Shown: positions 46,524 to 58,205, counted from the first letter of the stretch. The stretch: DNA of 64,000 nucleotides from Scilla litardierei (GCA_030789695.1 CM061132.1:157834817-157898816), one strand, 5' to 3'. A program made the numbers and translations. The notes: generated from the letters alone by a model not told the origin.

Positions 46524-47454
46524 GATTCATATTTCATTCAAATATCTTGCATGCTATTATATTTCGCGATATTTCATTCATGCTAGATTTATTGAAATTT
46601 TTTTTTGGGAATTTTATGTGATTTGTTTGAATTTATGATCGAATTCGTATTTGAAAGTCGTATTTAAGATTTCGACGTTTTATGAGGTAATTTAGATGAC
46701 TAATGAGTGAGTTATGATATTTCATCCAAGTGGTTTGTGAAGAGAAATCAAATTTCAATTTTTGGACTCTTCTAGTCGGTTTCAGTTCACTTGTCAACCG
46801 ACTAGATGCTCATCTAGTCGGTCAGCAAATGAACTCAGACCGACTAGATCAAGCCTATATCTATCTCCTATCTTTTTCTTTCGTTAGTCGGTCACAGTAC
46901 ACTTACCGACCGACTAGATTGAAAACTAGTCGGTCAGTGAATATACTGCGACCGACTAAATCTAGCCCTAAAAATCCCTCTGTGCCTCTGTTTCGCCTTA
47001 GTCGGTTCAAGCTCATTGACCGACCGACTAGATCGTAATCTAGTCGGTCAGTGCTTGAACTGTGACCGACTAAGTGTGTTAGGGCAGTTATGTCTTTTTT
47101 ATTCCAGACCGACTTATACTCGATCTCATCCGACTAATTTCATTATTAGTCGGTCTTCTCTCCAGCTCAAGCCCGAAAACCCCCAAACCCCCACTCGAAA
47201 CCCTTCGTCTTCCGGCCGTTTCTCCATCGATCGCCGCCGTCCGCCGCCGTCGATTCCTCCTCCTAGGTAAAATCCCCTCTCCTAGGTGTCGATTTCCTAT
47301 CCTAGAGTTGTCTCTCCTTGATTTCTAGCTCTAGCTCCTAGGGTTTCAATTTCTAACCTAGGGCTTGTATTTTTTTTTCGAATCTTAGGGTTGTTAGCTT
47401 GTGATCTCTAGGTTGTTTTTGATCTTATCGTCGTGTGCTTGTGCTCGTAGTGCT
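46524..47454 (+). promoter_or_regulatory. Leader between pol and third ORF
   Basis: Non-coding. It holds three full 76-bp palindromic modules (starts 46772, 46884, 46998) and a partial one (about 47107-47155), the same type as in the LTR. Downstream, pyrimidine-rich sequence has several CCTAG/GT donor-like sites (47267, 47284) and an acceptor-like tctctag at 47404-47410 before the ATG at 47455, suggesting a spliced subgenomic RNA. Confidence 0.7.
46772..47155. repeat. Palindromic modules in the leader of the third ORF
   Basis: Arm starts: 46772, 46796, 46814, 46838; 46884, 46908, 46926, 46950; 46998, 47022, 47040, 47064. All show the 24-18-24 spacing seen in the LTR. A degenerate fourth module has arms at about 47128 and 47146, 18 bp apart. 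Confidence 0.95.
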
Positions 47455-49146
47455 ATGGCTAAGACTAGAATTCCTATCGCCTCTTCCGGGGCTTCTCCTA
47501 TGACCGTAGGGCCTTCCGACCCTAGGAATCCCCCGAAGCCTAAGCGTCGTGCCAAGTCAACCCAAGGCTCTCCATCATCGCCTCCTCCTAAGAAGCCTAG
47601 GACTGCGATAGTTAAACCCCGTAAATCCAAGACCAAAAAGCCTATTCTTCACACTCCGGCTACTCCTCCCGATTCCGACTCTGAATTTATCCCAGAGGAT
47701 GAGCCTACTAGGGAACCCACTCCACCTCCGAAGACCCGTAAGGCTAAGGGTAAAGCTCCTATGCCAGTCGGCGGTGTAGACATATCGTTGTGCTGCGATG
47801 ACCCTCAGTGTCTCGCAGCGTACAACCGTATAGAGCACTGTCCACTGTTGTTAGAGCATTACGTTCAGTTCTCTGATTTTCTCGGCCTTGCTGATCTTCT
47901 CTCTTATAGTGGCCTTCTAGATTATCTCCGATACGACCCCAAGGCCAATCCCAAACTGTACCCTCGCCTCGTGAAATTGTTCTATGCCAACCGTATTCGA
48001 GGCCAGTACGACGCCAGCCACTCCATTGAGACGACTGTCTTGGGAACTCCTATAGTTCTCACGGCAGAAATCTTGGGGGAGATTCTTGGTTGCTCGTCGT
48101 GTGGCCTCCTCCCTTCGGACATTTCCGTAGACGACATTTCTTCCTTGGATCAGTCTATTCTTTCTGAGATTTTCCAGGTTATCCCCTCCGCATTCATTGG
48201 TGTTCCATCGAAATCTTTTAAGACGAATGCGTGGGTTCTTAACCTGATTTTGAAGTCGTGCTTCCTCCCTAAGTATGGATCCTCTTCACTCCTATCCCAG
48301 CCGTTCTTGAAACTCATATACGCTCTTTTCTTAGGGTGCGAGATTAATTGGGCTCGCGTGATACTCGATAAGATGGATTCTTTCGAGTGTATACGCAATA
48401 CCAATAAGTCTGCGCACATTCCATACCCTTGCCTGTTGACTCTCGTATTCCGTCATTTCCGAGTCCCCCTCCCTCCTGATGATGAGCGTCCCTTGGGTAC
48501 GCCTCTGAACGCGACGGCCGTGAAGAAATCTCTAGCGGCTCTTCGTCACGTGCAGAGGTCTACCGCATCTGCATCTCAGTCTACTCCGTCAGCTGCTGCA
48601 GCCTCCTCTTCCCCTGCTACATTGGACGATGTCGTACGCCTACTTCGTCAGCACGACGCCCGTTTGGCTCGTACTGAGGAGGTAGTCTGCCGTATGGCTC
48701 GTATGATGGGGATTGATCTTCCTCCTTCAGTGTCTGAGGCCGAGGAGATTGACGATGAGGAGCTTGACGAGCTTGTCACTTCTTTTGCCCGTGGCGATGA
48801 GGCCACTGCTGCTGCTGCTGGTACTTCCACTTCTGCTCCTGGAGTTGGCACCACTACCGGTGTTCCAGAGTCTACTGCTTCAGCTCTTCAGCCTTCTGAG
48901 CCTGCTGCTGAACCTACTTCCGAGCCTGCTCATGTCTCTCCTGCTGCTGTTGTCACTGCCACTGCTGCTGCTGCTTCTGTCGAGACCCCTGCTGCTGTTG
49001 ATATTCCAGTTGATGAGCCTGTTGCTGAGATCTCCACTCCTGCCCCGACGATTCCATCTGTTGAGACACCTCTACTCCTTGTAGAGCCTGAGTCCACTCC
49101 GTCGACTGGACCCACGGACACTGCAGATCCAGCCTCCTCCTCGTGA
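47455..49146 (+). CDS. Sirevirus third ORF, resembling 'putative plant transposon protein' domain
   Basis: 563 residues from ATG at 47455 (MAKTRIPIASSG). The open frame extends upstream to a GTG at 47401, but no ATG precedes 47455. Residues 1-105 are basic and Pro/Ser/Lys-rich (KPKRRAKSTQ, KKPRTAIVKPRKSK), likely nuclear-localising. The central part (about 115-370) has PRLVKLFYANRIRGQYD and TTVLGTPIVLTAEILGEILG, the pattern of the plant-specific 'putative plant transposon protein' domain. After a short helical stretch (about 405-430) the C-terminal 110 residues are low-complexity A/T/S/P/E. I see no signal peptide or membrane segment. Sireviruses often have an env-like ORF here; this one does not look like an envelope protein. 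Confidence 0.8.
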   Translation: MAKTRIPIASSGASPMTVGPSDPRNPPKPKRRAKSTQGSPSSPPPKKPRTAIVKPRKSKTKKPILHTPATPPDSDSEFIPEDEPTREPTPPPKTRKAKGKAPMPVGGVDISLCCDDPQCLAAYNRIEHCPLLLEHYVQFSDFLGLADLLSYSGLLDYLRYDPKANPKLYPRLVKLFYANRIRGQYDASHSIETTVLGTPIVLTAEILGEILGCSSCGLLPSDISVDDISSLDQSILSEIFQVIPSAFIGVPSKSFKTNAWVLNLILKSCFLPKYGSSSLLSQPFLKLIYALFLGCEINWARVILDKMDSFECIRNTNKSAHIPYPCLLTLVFRHFRVPLPPDDERPLGTPLNATAVKKSLAALRHVQRSTASASQSTPSAAAASSSPATLDDVVRLLRQHDARLARTEEVVCRMARMMGIDLPPSVSEAEEIDDEELDELVTSFARGDEATAAAAGTSTSAPGVGTTTGVPESTASALQPSEPAAEPTSEPAHVSPAAVVTATAAAASVETPAAVDIPVDEPVAEISTPAPTIPSVETPLLLVEPESTPSTGPTDTADPASSS

Positions 49147-50143
49147 TCGTCTGTTCCGAGGACTCTCCACTGCGTTTTGGATGATATATCTTAGTGAGAG
49201 TGTTTTGGGTTAGGCTGGGGTTTGAGAGATGTTTTGATGTATTTTTGTGATTTCTGGATGTCGGAGTTGGATATTATGATATGATGTTGTTTTGATGTAT
49301 GTTGATATACTTTGATGATGTCGATGATGTATGATGTATTTCTTTTTGATGATATGTAGCACTTGATATGATGTACCTCATATATTCGATGTGATATCTT
49401 TTTGGATGTACTCATGTTGTCTCTACATATATATATGTTCATCGTCATTCACTTTGTCATTTATTCGTCGTGCATTTTTTTATATATTCGTTGAATGCAT
49501 TTGAATTGTGAATTCATCGCTCGACGATTAAAAAAAAATTGGTTAAATAGATTATATTTCTATATTCATATAGAATTGTTTTCCATGCACAAATTTAACC
49601 AAGAAATATTGAATATTGGAGAGTATGTTTCATTATTCAATAAATAAAAAAAATTACCAAATATTATTTTTGATGATTTTGATTATTTTTTTTTGATAAT
49701 GGACATTTTGGCACACCTTGATTTGTTTTTCATTTTTTTTCCCTTGGTGTCAATTTGGTCCATCATCATTGTCTACGACTCCCGATGTTGGATTTTCCAT
49801 TTCCTAATTGTTGTCGTTGTATGCCCCCCATTTTTTGGGATAATGCCAAAGGGGGAGAGATAATGATAATAAATAGCGCAAATGAAAATTTAACTCAATT
49901 TCCAAGAATCTAGTTTGATATGTTAGATTCAGGGGGAGTAAAGATACATATAAGGATTTTCAAAATCCGATATTTCAAAAATCAATTCTCTTTATATATC
50001 TTACTCAACTGATTGATGCAATTCATATATATTCATTTTGGAATTAACGTGTCATCAATGCAGGGGGAGTAAGTATTTTACATTTGAATTATTATTTTTG
50101 ATTATTATTTATGTTGGTTTGTCATCACCAAAAAGGGGGAGAA
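49147..50143 (+). other. 3' non-coding region of Sirevirus with four purine tracts
   Basis: AT-rich, no ORF. GGGGGAG occurs at 49851-49857, 49932-49938, 50063-50069 and 50135-50141; the last one abuts the 3' LTR and is the main polypurine tract. Multiple tracts of this type are reported for Sireviruses. Confidence 0.88.
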
Positions 50144-51880
50144 TGTTGAATATTGGACTCCCCGGATTTGGTTTTGATGATGAGCAAACATAAATAATTC
50201 ATGAACTAACAATTTGTGAGCGCAGTATTGGAGATCGTCGCCAATTTCACGAGAACATTCAAAGCGACATCTCAACACTTTCCAAAGCTCATATTCATGC
50301 CTAAAGCTTCGTTGAAGCTCTTGCGACGCTTTGGAAGATATGAAGATTCAATCGAAGCTATCGAAGACCGTTTATTAAGGTTTTATTCATAGTCTTTTAG
50401 CTTCGATATATAGAATGTTAAGCCTTGAGTATATCTTACGTCTATATCTTCATTACGCTCATTTCGTAGCTCTAGGATCCTTGCACAAGTTCATTCTAAC
50501 TTCCTCGAAGCGTCGCGCTTCGATTCGGACTTTATTGTGCATATTAGTTGGTACAAGAACAAGTACTGACCGACTAGATGGTGATCTAGTCGGTCGGCAA
50601 CTGTTCTTGGACCGACTAGTTTGATTCCTTAATTTCTTGGACTTTACTGTTTACAGTTAGTCGGTCTACGTTGACTCTCCGACCGACTAGTTTGTGAACT
50701 AGTCGGTCAGTGATGCTTCTTTGACCGACTAGTTGTGACTTACTGTTCACTCTAAAATTCTCCTAAGCTACTGTTTATCGTTAGTCGGTCTAAGAACGTT
50801 TGGTGACCGACTAGTTGACAATTTAGTCGGTCAATTTTTGTTCTTGGACCGACTAAGTCAACTTGCTTTCAGACTAAGTTATTTTGCCTCTTAGTCGGTC
50901 TACGTTCACTGACTGACCGACTAGTTGTGAAACTAGTCGGTCAGAAAGTCTTCTTGGACCGACTAGATTTCTAGGTCTGAAATTCTATCTCTTCTCAGAT
51001 CTACTCTTAGTCGGTCCACGTTGTTTGGCTGACCGACTAGTTGATGAACTAGTCGGTCAGTGATTGTTCTTTGACCGACTAATTCACACAGATTTCTATC
51101 CGTTGATGAATGACCTAACTTGTGTTTTTGGGTTCCTATAAATACGAACCTAGGTCATTTCTATCTAGGTTAGAGCTTCCATTCAGAGATTCATTGAGAT
51201 CAAAAGAGATAGCTATTCTCCCTCAAATCTAAAGCTCTCTTCCTCACAAGAAACCCATTCTCTCTCATTTCTAGATCTAGAGAGAAGCTTGTTCTTGGTG
51301 AGCTCTTCAAGCTATTGCTTGATCCAAGTCTCCAACTCAACCCTAGGCACCCATTGCTGGTCATTTCCTTGGTGCTAGGTTTTGGTGACTTCATCTTCCT
51401 CAAATCCTCCATTTCACCATTTGGGTAAGAAAAACTCAAGGTATAGGATTTTGTGGTAAGATTGTTTATTTCAATTAAACTCATTTAATTGCTTGTGTTT
51501 CTCTCGGTTGTGAGAGAAGATTGTGATCCCGGGTTGTGGGATTCACTTTGCCATTGCATGTATGATTTGATCTTGTGAAGGTTTTTCACAAGATATTCAT
51601 AGTGGAAATCTTGAGTTAGGGTTTCTAACTCAAGTATCCGGAGGGGATCCGGGTGGTTGGGACGTAGGATCACCGGGAACAAGTCGGGAGACTTGGGTGG
51701 ATCCGAACCCATTAACTTCGTTTGTTAGCAGTGTTAATTTTGTGTTGTCATTCAATTTAAGCTTCCGCAAATTGATTTGGTAGTTGTTTGCAATTTAATT
51801 TGGAATTACACTCCTTATTATTTTAAAGTACTATTCACCCCCCCCTCTAGTACTTGTGCAATAGCTGGTAGGGCATTACA
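50144..51880 (+). repeat. 3' LTR of Sirevirus
   Basis: 1737 bp, nearly identical to 39340-41076, with the same five palindromic modules (about 50544-51082) and TATA box (51137-51144). Differences noticed: accgagaac/accgggaac, one G fewer in the following run, one extra C in the run near the end, and gcagtag/gcaatag. Confidence 0.97.
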
Positions 51881-51885
51881 GGGGG

Positions 51886-52356
51886 GTATTATAGGGCTGA
51901 GAGTCGGTTGCTCGCCGTCCAAACGGCTGTCGAGTCTTCTTAGTTGGAGCTCAAGTGAAGAAGCGATGGGTCGGCGGGGGTGTCAAAGATATTTACGCAT
52001 TAATGTGTGTCAGGCGGTGTCAGACTCATTAATGCATTAATGGGAGACGTGATGGGCAGCCATCAGTTCTCGCCTGTAACCTCTGGCATTAATGGGGGCG
52101 TAGGTGGCCCTACGTTACCCTGTCAGATATATTTACGTTGGTCGCCCTTTGATAGGGACAAGCTCGACGACCGAGCTTGGTGTCTTCGGATCGTCCGACC
52201 GCGCTTCCCATTGGAGAGTAGGCGGGCTTCTTTTGTCAACCCTGATGGCGAGCTTGCCGCTCGGTGAGGCGAGCTTCCCAGGGTTGCAGCGACCTTCCGT
52301 TTGGGCTTCAAAATGAATGGGCTTTTATTATCTGGGCCGGCCTTAAGGCCGTAACA
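51886..52356 (-). repeat. Right LTR of Tat-like element, piece 3
   Basis: 471 bp completing the LTR, ending ggccttaaggccgtaaca, followed by the TSD copy tcttc. Confidence 0.9.
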
Positions 52357-52847
52357 TCTTCAATATATTTTAGGCAGTGTATGAGGTGAGGTTTTTCAAT
52401 ATATTCGTAGGCAGTGTATGAGGTGAGGTTTTTACTGATTAAATTTTTTGGTTCAAGTTTGAATAAACAAAACCTATCCGACTTCCAACCAACCTTAACC
52501 CGAATTTACAACTAAGGATGGCAACTCTTTCTGCGGGTACACATACATGTGGATATACGTCCGTTCAGATACGGGTATGAGTGGACTTTTATACCCACAT
52601 GTATGGAAATGTTTACCCATTTTTTACCCGCATGTAAAATTAGACATGTATGGATATTATATATTCATGTATACAGTACACAAGTACACGTACCCGGTCA
52701 TTTTAATATTAATATATTATTTTTATACAGTAAATTACATACAACCCCCTATTACATATTTTATGAAAATAAAACATAGCCCTATATTTGTAATTACATT
52801 CACTAAAAACATAAAACAAAATATAAAAACTAATACTGATTCGATTT
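52357..52847. other. Spacer between nested complex and LARD-like element
   Basis: A 36-bp tandem duplication (about 52361-52432, unit with aggcagtgtatgaggtgagg) directly follows the Tat-like element. After it comes a diffuse repeat with gggtac/acccgcatg motifs of unclear origin. No gene. Confidence 0.5.
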
Positions 52848-55548
52848 TGTCACGCCCCGTTCCCCAGAATACCCGGCATCTACATTTTTTTCTTCCAAGT
52901 ATCCTGAAGAGTGGGGGTGATGAGAGAGGAAAAGAGAGAGAAAGAAGAAACTAAATAAGCAGGCCACTGCGCACATGCTGGGATAGTACAAGTGAAGCTC
53001 CACTATAATATCAAACAACTCATAATAGCATAGAACAATAACACATTTCATATAACAAGTTTCATCTATATACATAACCCAAATACATCATTTCACATAC
53101 ACCAACACTCTCCACCTCCCAAGACAACCAAGTCATTCTACCAGCTACATCCCGCACCAAGTACTACCCCTGAAACCCAACTCCAAGTCACCTCCAACCA
53201 TGCTGACCCTAATACCTGGAAAATGGGCAGGAGCACGTCAACGCGTGCCCAGTAGGAACCAACTTGGATTTGAAACATCGTTTTAATGTTATCAAACGCA
53301 AGACAAGAGGAATAAGGCATGTAACTAAGTAATATAATGAAAATTAAATAGATAAATAAGGGGATCATACCTGCGGTCTAATGTCGAGTTACTGCAAGAA
53401 AAGGGTTAGCACGAATAATAATAATAATAATAATAATAACACAAGTGTTCAAGCAACTAATATCTAATAAGATAAGTGCAAGTGCCTGAGGCATGACACA
53501 GAGTCACACCAATACACAAACCACATACACAAATACACATACAAGGCACAAACATATGAATCTACATACAATGCACAACCCACAACACACATACATTGCA
53601 TATATGCAACACATCACACACAATGAATATAATGATACATAATGATGCACATAATGCAACATGAGATGCAATGCAATTCAATGCAATGGGATCCCATGAA
53701 TGTGTCGGCGTGCAAGTGTATCGTGATCTACTCCGTTCTCAATCTGTGGCAACTACCGATGGAGTCAAGAGGTGCCTACACGGTCACGGCCCACAGCGAA
53801 TCCCCTCGCCTCCTACTGTGGCCCTCGCTCCATGTAGTGCCATCCGTGTCCTAAAACATTACACATTCACATCATTTCTCGCATTACAAATATATACATG
53901 CCCATTCCGCATGTTTCTCAACTTTTGTTTCATTGAGGAATTTCAGCGAACACATGACAGGCGTAATTCATATCAAGGAAACACAATATAATTTATATGT
54001 GCCAAGGGCATGAATATTCATTCCACCACACAATCATAATAAGCAAGAATAATGATGGCCAATTAACCACAATTAATGAATAAGAACATCGCTTAATGAA
54101 TTCAGCTTGCTGAAATTGCAAGAACAACCATAAAGATCAACACATTTAATTTATTTCTCTTGAGAATTTGACAAAACTTTATAAATGAAAGTTGAAGATA
54201 TGACATTTATAGATTTACAGATAAAATTTCATGCAAAATTATGAATTATATGATTTATGGTGAATTAATTGGTGAAGTGTGTTAGATCTGTTTTTCAGAC
54301 AGATTTCTGGGTCTGTATTGAAAAGCCAATTTTGGACATGTTACAGCCAGAATTTCGACATATAAGCACTCTGATGACTTTTTAGAAACACTTGTTAACT
54401 TTCCAACAAGACCAAAATCATAAAATTCTATGATGTGTTCAGGTGTGTAGGCCAAATTTTCTAAACTGTGTCAACACTGAAAATCAAACAGATATGTTGT
54501 ACAGATGGATTTATTTCTCTCAATTTTTGAATTGAATATAAATCAAAATTTATATGATTTTGGGATAGAACTTCAAGATCTACAAGCTCATATTTTTTTC
54601 GAACCCTAATTCGAGCTACAGTAACCATAATCAAGGCAAAATCCGACATCAAAATTTCAGAATTTCAAAGGAGATAACTTTGCTAAGAATTTTCAAGGGA
54701 CATCCATGAATATTGAATCATGGCATACTAATTTGATTACCAATACTTCATATTGATAAAACATGATGTAAAAACATGATAAAATAAAATCCTAATTAAA
54801 TTTCCAAGTCTAAGTTTGATTCCTGCCTCAAGAGTGTTCTTTCTTCTCCTCTTCTCTTTCTCTTCTTCTTCTTCTTCTTCTTCTTTTCTTTTTTTTCCTT
54901 GAAGGATTTTGGACATGGGTTAGGGGGAGGGGCCGACCAATATGGAGGGGAGAGGGGAGAGAGCAAGTGGGGATAAAATGAGAGAAGGATAGAGAGAGGT
55001 TTCTAGTCTCCTCTCTTTTTTTCCTTCTCTTTTATTAATTCCTTTCTTCTCTTCCAATAAAGAGATATTCCAATGGGATGTTCAATGAGGAAATGACCAA
55101 AATACCCCTCCATCATCTAGGTATTTACAAGTATGCCATTACTTTATGCACACACCACTTAAGTATGTACGCTCAGCAGCTTTAGTCCAAATGACCGTTT
55201 TGCCCCTAACCTTTCTAAAAATTTACAGTGGTTGCCATTGACCCCTAACCCATTTCACACTTGCATGGCTCTTCCTACACACATCCACGCACATCCATGC
55301 ATGCATACATGCTTCACACACGCATATTTAACATGTTCCTGTCGTCTTACACCCACAACGTCATTTGCACTTCTCCCGCATTCACATTTCGCATTCTCTT
55401 CCCTTAGCCACGTATTACGGCCTAATCCCCTTGTACTACATCACATACATCAATGTCTATGCTTATTTCATGACCACGTATGCATCGTAGGTAGAAATAC
55501 CACGTGTGTTCAGTAGAATACCCGTATAGTGCAAAATAGGGCATGACA
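52848..55548 (-). repeat. Left LTR of LARD-like element
   Basis: Starts tgtcacgccccgttcccc, ends gggcatgaca on the plus strand. Contains an (AAT)n tract at about 53415-53440 and a (CTT)n tract at about 54862-54887. Open frames duplicated in the other LTR (for example about 53671-53991) are not taken as genes. Confidence 0.94.
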
Positions 55549-55575
55549 TCCTACCCACCTTAAAATAAATTCCGT
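55549..55575 (-). other. Polypurine tract of LARD-like element
   Basis: The minus strand ends TTTTAAGGTGGGTAGGA directly before the LTR start TGTCATGCCC. Confidence 0.8.
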
Positions 55576-56749
55576 CCTCGGACTTCCTAGGGTGTGAACC
55601 TTGCCGAGGTCAGCTACGTATGATGGTCTTACTACCTATGAAGTACAAACAAGAATACGTATCTACACCACACTTATATACTCTATATGCTTTCCTATCA
55701 TCTATACACATCTGTATCGCACACATGTCACAGACACATCTTATTACTTATCTAGTAGCACATCCATATCACTATATGCATCATTACATACACATACGCA
55801 TATGTTCTTCACATAAACATCTAGGCACACATATTCACACATTAACATATACGTCACACACCACAATTAAGTCTTTATACGTATTATTACACGTATTATT
55901 ACACGTATTTAGATCACTACTCACATCCATGTGCATACGAAATCACATCGTATCCACATCATGATACCTTCAAGTATAACGACTTATATTCTACCTGCTT
56001 ATATATATACATATACGTCTATATCCATGCACAAACACACAACAATACACATTAATCTACACACCATTTCTTGATAAACAGGGTCACTATCACGGTGTCA
56101 CACCGTATGTACACCTGATCCCTATACACACAATACTTAGTCATATGGGCTCACTTCCAAGTATATGCACATAAATATCTATATACACACATTATTTAGT
56201 CGCATCCATACATACATTCACGTGCATGTACTAACACATGCATGATCGAGTCACATAAGGTTCACAATCATACTATAAATAAATATACACATAACCTCAC
56301 ATCCAGAGCAGTGCACCTACTGCCTCACACAGATAGACGCATATACCACACACAATACACACAAGAGTGCACAAACATAACACATCCCCTACCATATTCT
56401 ATACATATAACTACTTTTGCACATCCTGCGCACATACTGCCATGATAGTCAAATAATTATAAATATCCATACACACCCCCACACGCGTATACATATGCAA
56501 ACAATCACACACATCTCAATACCTACATACCAAACAGTTTCATTCACTTATATTCATCAAATATATATATATATACCTATATTTCATACTCATCACATTC
56601 ATACCCACACTGCTTATGACTATACATACACACATGCTCTAGTACAGACCTACACATACATGCATACACGTAGGGATACGCTTCTCCCAGATATACATAG
56701 ATATGCAACCATGTCGGAAAGACTCACAGATAAACAAACACGCGTATAT

Positions 56750-58125
56750 TTTTTTGCAAGGTAAGTGTGAATTTATAATAAAACAAGAGGTATTTACAAC
56801 ATGGTCTGGTACAAAGCTCCTAAACCAGGAGACTAGGGGAGAGGACACAAGCGTCGTCACCCTAGATCAACCGGGCAAGAAACCGTTCCCAGAACCACAA
56901 TAGCAAAACAAAAGACAAACCAATATACAACCACTAAGATGTAGAAATCTGAAATGGCCTAGTCAACCAATACCACATATATCCCAATTATCAAATGCGT
57001 CCGCAGCTTCATCCCCTATATCATCCGTATTTCGCAGTACAGCTCGAACATCCGCTGCAATATCATCAAAAAGGGCAGTCTTTGTTTTACTTTTTTTCTC
57101 AAACACTCGTCTGTTGCGTTCACGCCAAAGATGCCACACTACCGCAGCCAGCACAGCTCTGGCCAGGATACCCAACGGGTTTTTGGACTTGAATTTCTCC
57201 ATATAAAAAACACCCATGCTCTGAAGACTAAGAAGATCCGGACCCAAATACCCCAGCTTGAGCAAAGACCTGCGGATAACATATGAAGAGTAAGGACACT
57301 CAAAAAACAAGTGCTCCGAAGACTCCAACTCCTCCGAGCATAGTTCACATAAGTGGGATTCCATATCCAGCCAACCAATCATACGGGATTTAGTTGGGAG
57401 CTTGTTCTTAAATGCTCTCAAGAGGGTAATTGCAAATTTTGGAGTGTGCTTACTGTACCAGATGAGGTTGTAAAAAGGAAATGGAGCAATTTTGTTACGC
57501 ACAGTATCCCAGGCTTCCTTAAACCGAAAGGCTCCATCATTTTTCCAAACCCAGTTGTCAGCGGCCGTAGTTAGCGTCTTATGCTGAAGAAGAGGTTTGA
57601 GATTTTGAATATCAGGACAATCACTCCAAGTACGACCGTCCCAGTAGTCCGAAACCCGCATTCTGCTAGCCCCCTCAGGAATACTGTATTGCATTTTAAT
57701 TGGTCCGCATGGGAGCCAATTATCATGCCAAAAAAGAGTATCTTTCCCATCACCGACCTTTCTCACTATAATCTTCTGCGATAGTCCTCTGCAATGAAGT
57801 AAGAATTTCCAGGTCCCCGATTGTGTAACAGATCCTTTAGCCTCATAGAAAAATGAAGAATCCTTATATTTGTTCCGCATGAAATCTGCCCACAGCCCTT
57901 TAGACTTGAGTAATCTCCAGGTAAGCTTAATACCAGCTGCAAGATTCAGGTCTGACAATAGCCTAAGCCCAATTCCCCCTTCCTCCTTAGGCCTACAAGA
58001 GTCACCCCAAGCCCAAGCTTTAGAAGAACCCCAAATGAACTTTTTACACATAGAATTTAGGGTACGCAGAACTGAAGTGGGAAATCCATACAACCCATAT
58101 ATTGCCTCTACTGCACATATATTGC
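56750..58125 (-). mobile_element. 5'-truncated L1-type LINE
   Basis: 1376 bp, flanked by a perfect 15-bp duplication, caaacacgcgtatat (56735-56749 and 58126-58140). On the minus strand it ends in a short poly(A) (six A, 56750-56755). It holds only the C-terminal part of ORF2 and the 3' UTR, as expected from incomplete reverse transcription. Confidence 0.9.
56963..58125 (-). pseudogene. LINE ORF2 C-terminal fragment (zf-RVT domain)
   Basis: Open to its natural stop at 56963. Motifs: NSMCKKFIWGSSK, KEEGGIGLRLLSDLNLA, DTLFWHDNWLP, and the zinc finger C-E-L-C...H-L-F-F-E-C of plant LINEs (zf-RVT), then VVWHLWRERNRRVFE. The endonuclease and RT catalytic regions are absent. The open frame continues upstream only through TA repeats of the host site (a run of Tyr-Ile), which is not part of the protein. 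Confidence 0.9.
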
Positions 58126-58134
58126 CAAACACGC

Positions 58135-58203
<69 letters not shown>
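58135..58203. repeat. (TA)n microsatellite
   Basis: About 68 bp of uninterrupted ta dinucleotides starting within the right LINE target-site duplication. Confidence 0.97.

Positions 58204-58205
<2 letters not shown>

Larger units (their letters stand above)
39340..51880 (+). mobile_element. Nearly intact young Sirevirus (Ty1/copia) retrotransposon
   Basis: 12,541 bp with two 1737-bp LTRs (39340-41076 and 50144-51880) and a TSD ggggg (39335-39339 and 51881-51885). Primer-binding site TGGTATCGGAGC at 41079. It has gag, pol in INT-RT-RH order, a long third ORF, and four GGGGGAG purine tracts before the 3' LTR, a set of features reported for Sireviruses. By eye the LTRs differ at only about four places (two substitutions, two 1-bp indels, all near the 3' end), so insertion is recent. 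It is the youngest event in a three-deep nest. Confidence 0.96.
32274..52356 (-). mobile_element. Non-autonomous Tat-lineage (Dasheng-like) gypsy element, interrupted by two insertions
   Basis: Left LTR 32274-33171; right LTR in three pieces (36936-37097, 39075-39339, 51886-52356) that add up to 898 bp, the same length as the intact left LTR. Flanks are gcttc (32269-32273) and tcttc (52357-52361), a TSD with one mismatch. A primer-binding site of the form TTGGCACCGTTTGTGGGAAC, resembling the TGGCGCCGT sites of Tat/RIRE2 elements, lies beside the right LTR on the minus strand, and a polypurine-like GACGGGGGCAAT beside the left LTR, so the element points to the minus strand. Its 3.8-kb interior has no gag-pol; the plus-strand frames at 33621-35852 correspond to the antisense accessory ORF of this lineage. 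Lineage is inference from motifs. Confidence 0.82.

Noticed and set aside
47401..47454. Upstream extension of third ORF
   Set aside because: It begins with GTG, not ATG, and looks like leader sequence after a possible acceptor; ATG at 47455 preferred.
47455..49146. Envelope protein
   Set aside because: Position fits, but no signal peptide, membrane segment or cysteine-rich ectodomain is visible.
53671..53991. Gene duplicated at 61167-61487
   Set aside because: Both copies are in the two LTRs of the LARD-like element, with no start context or family similarity.
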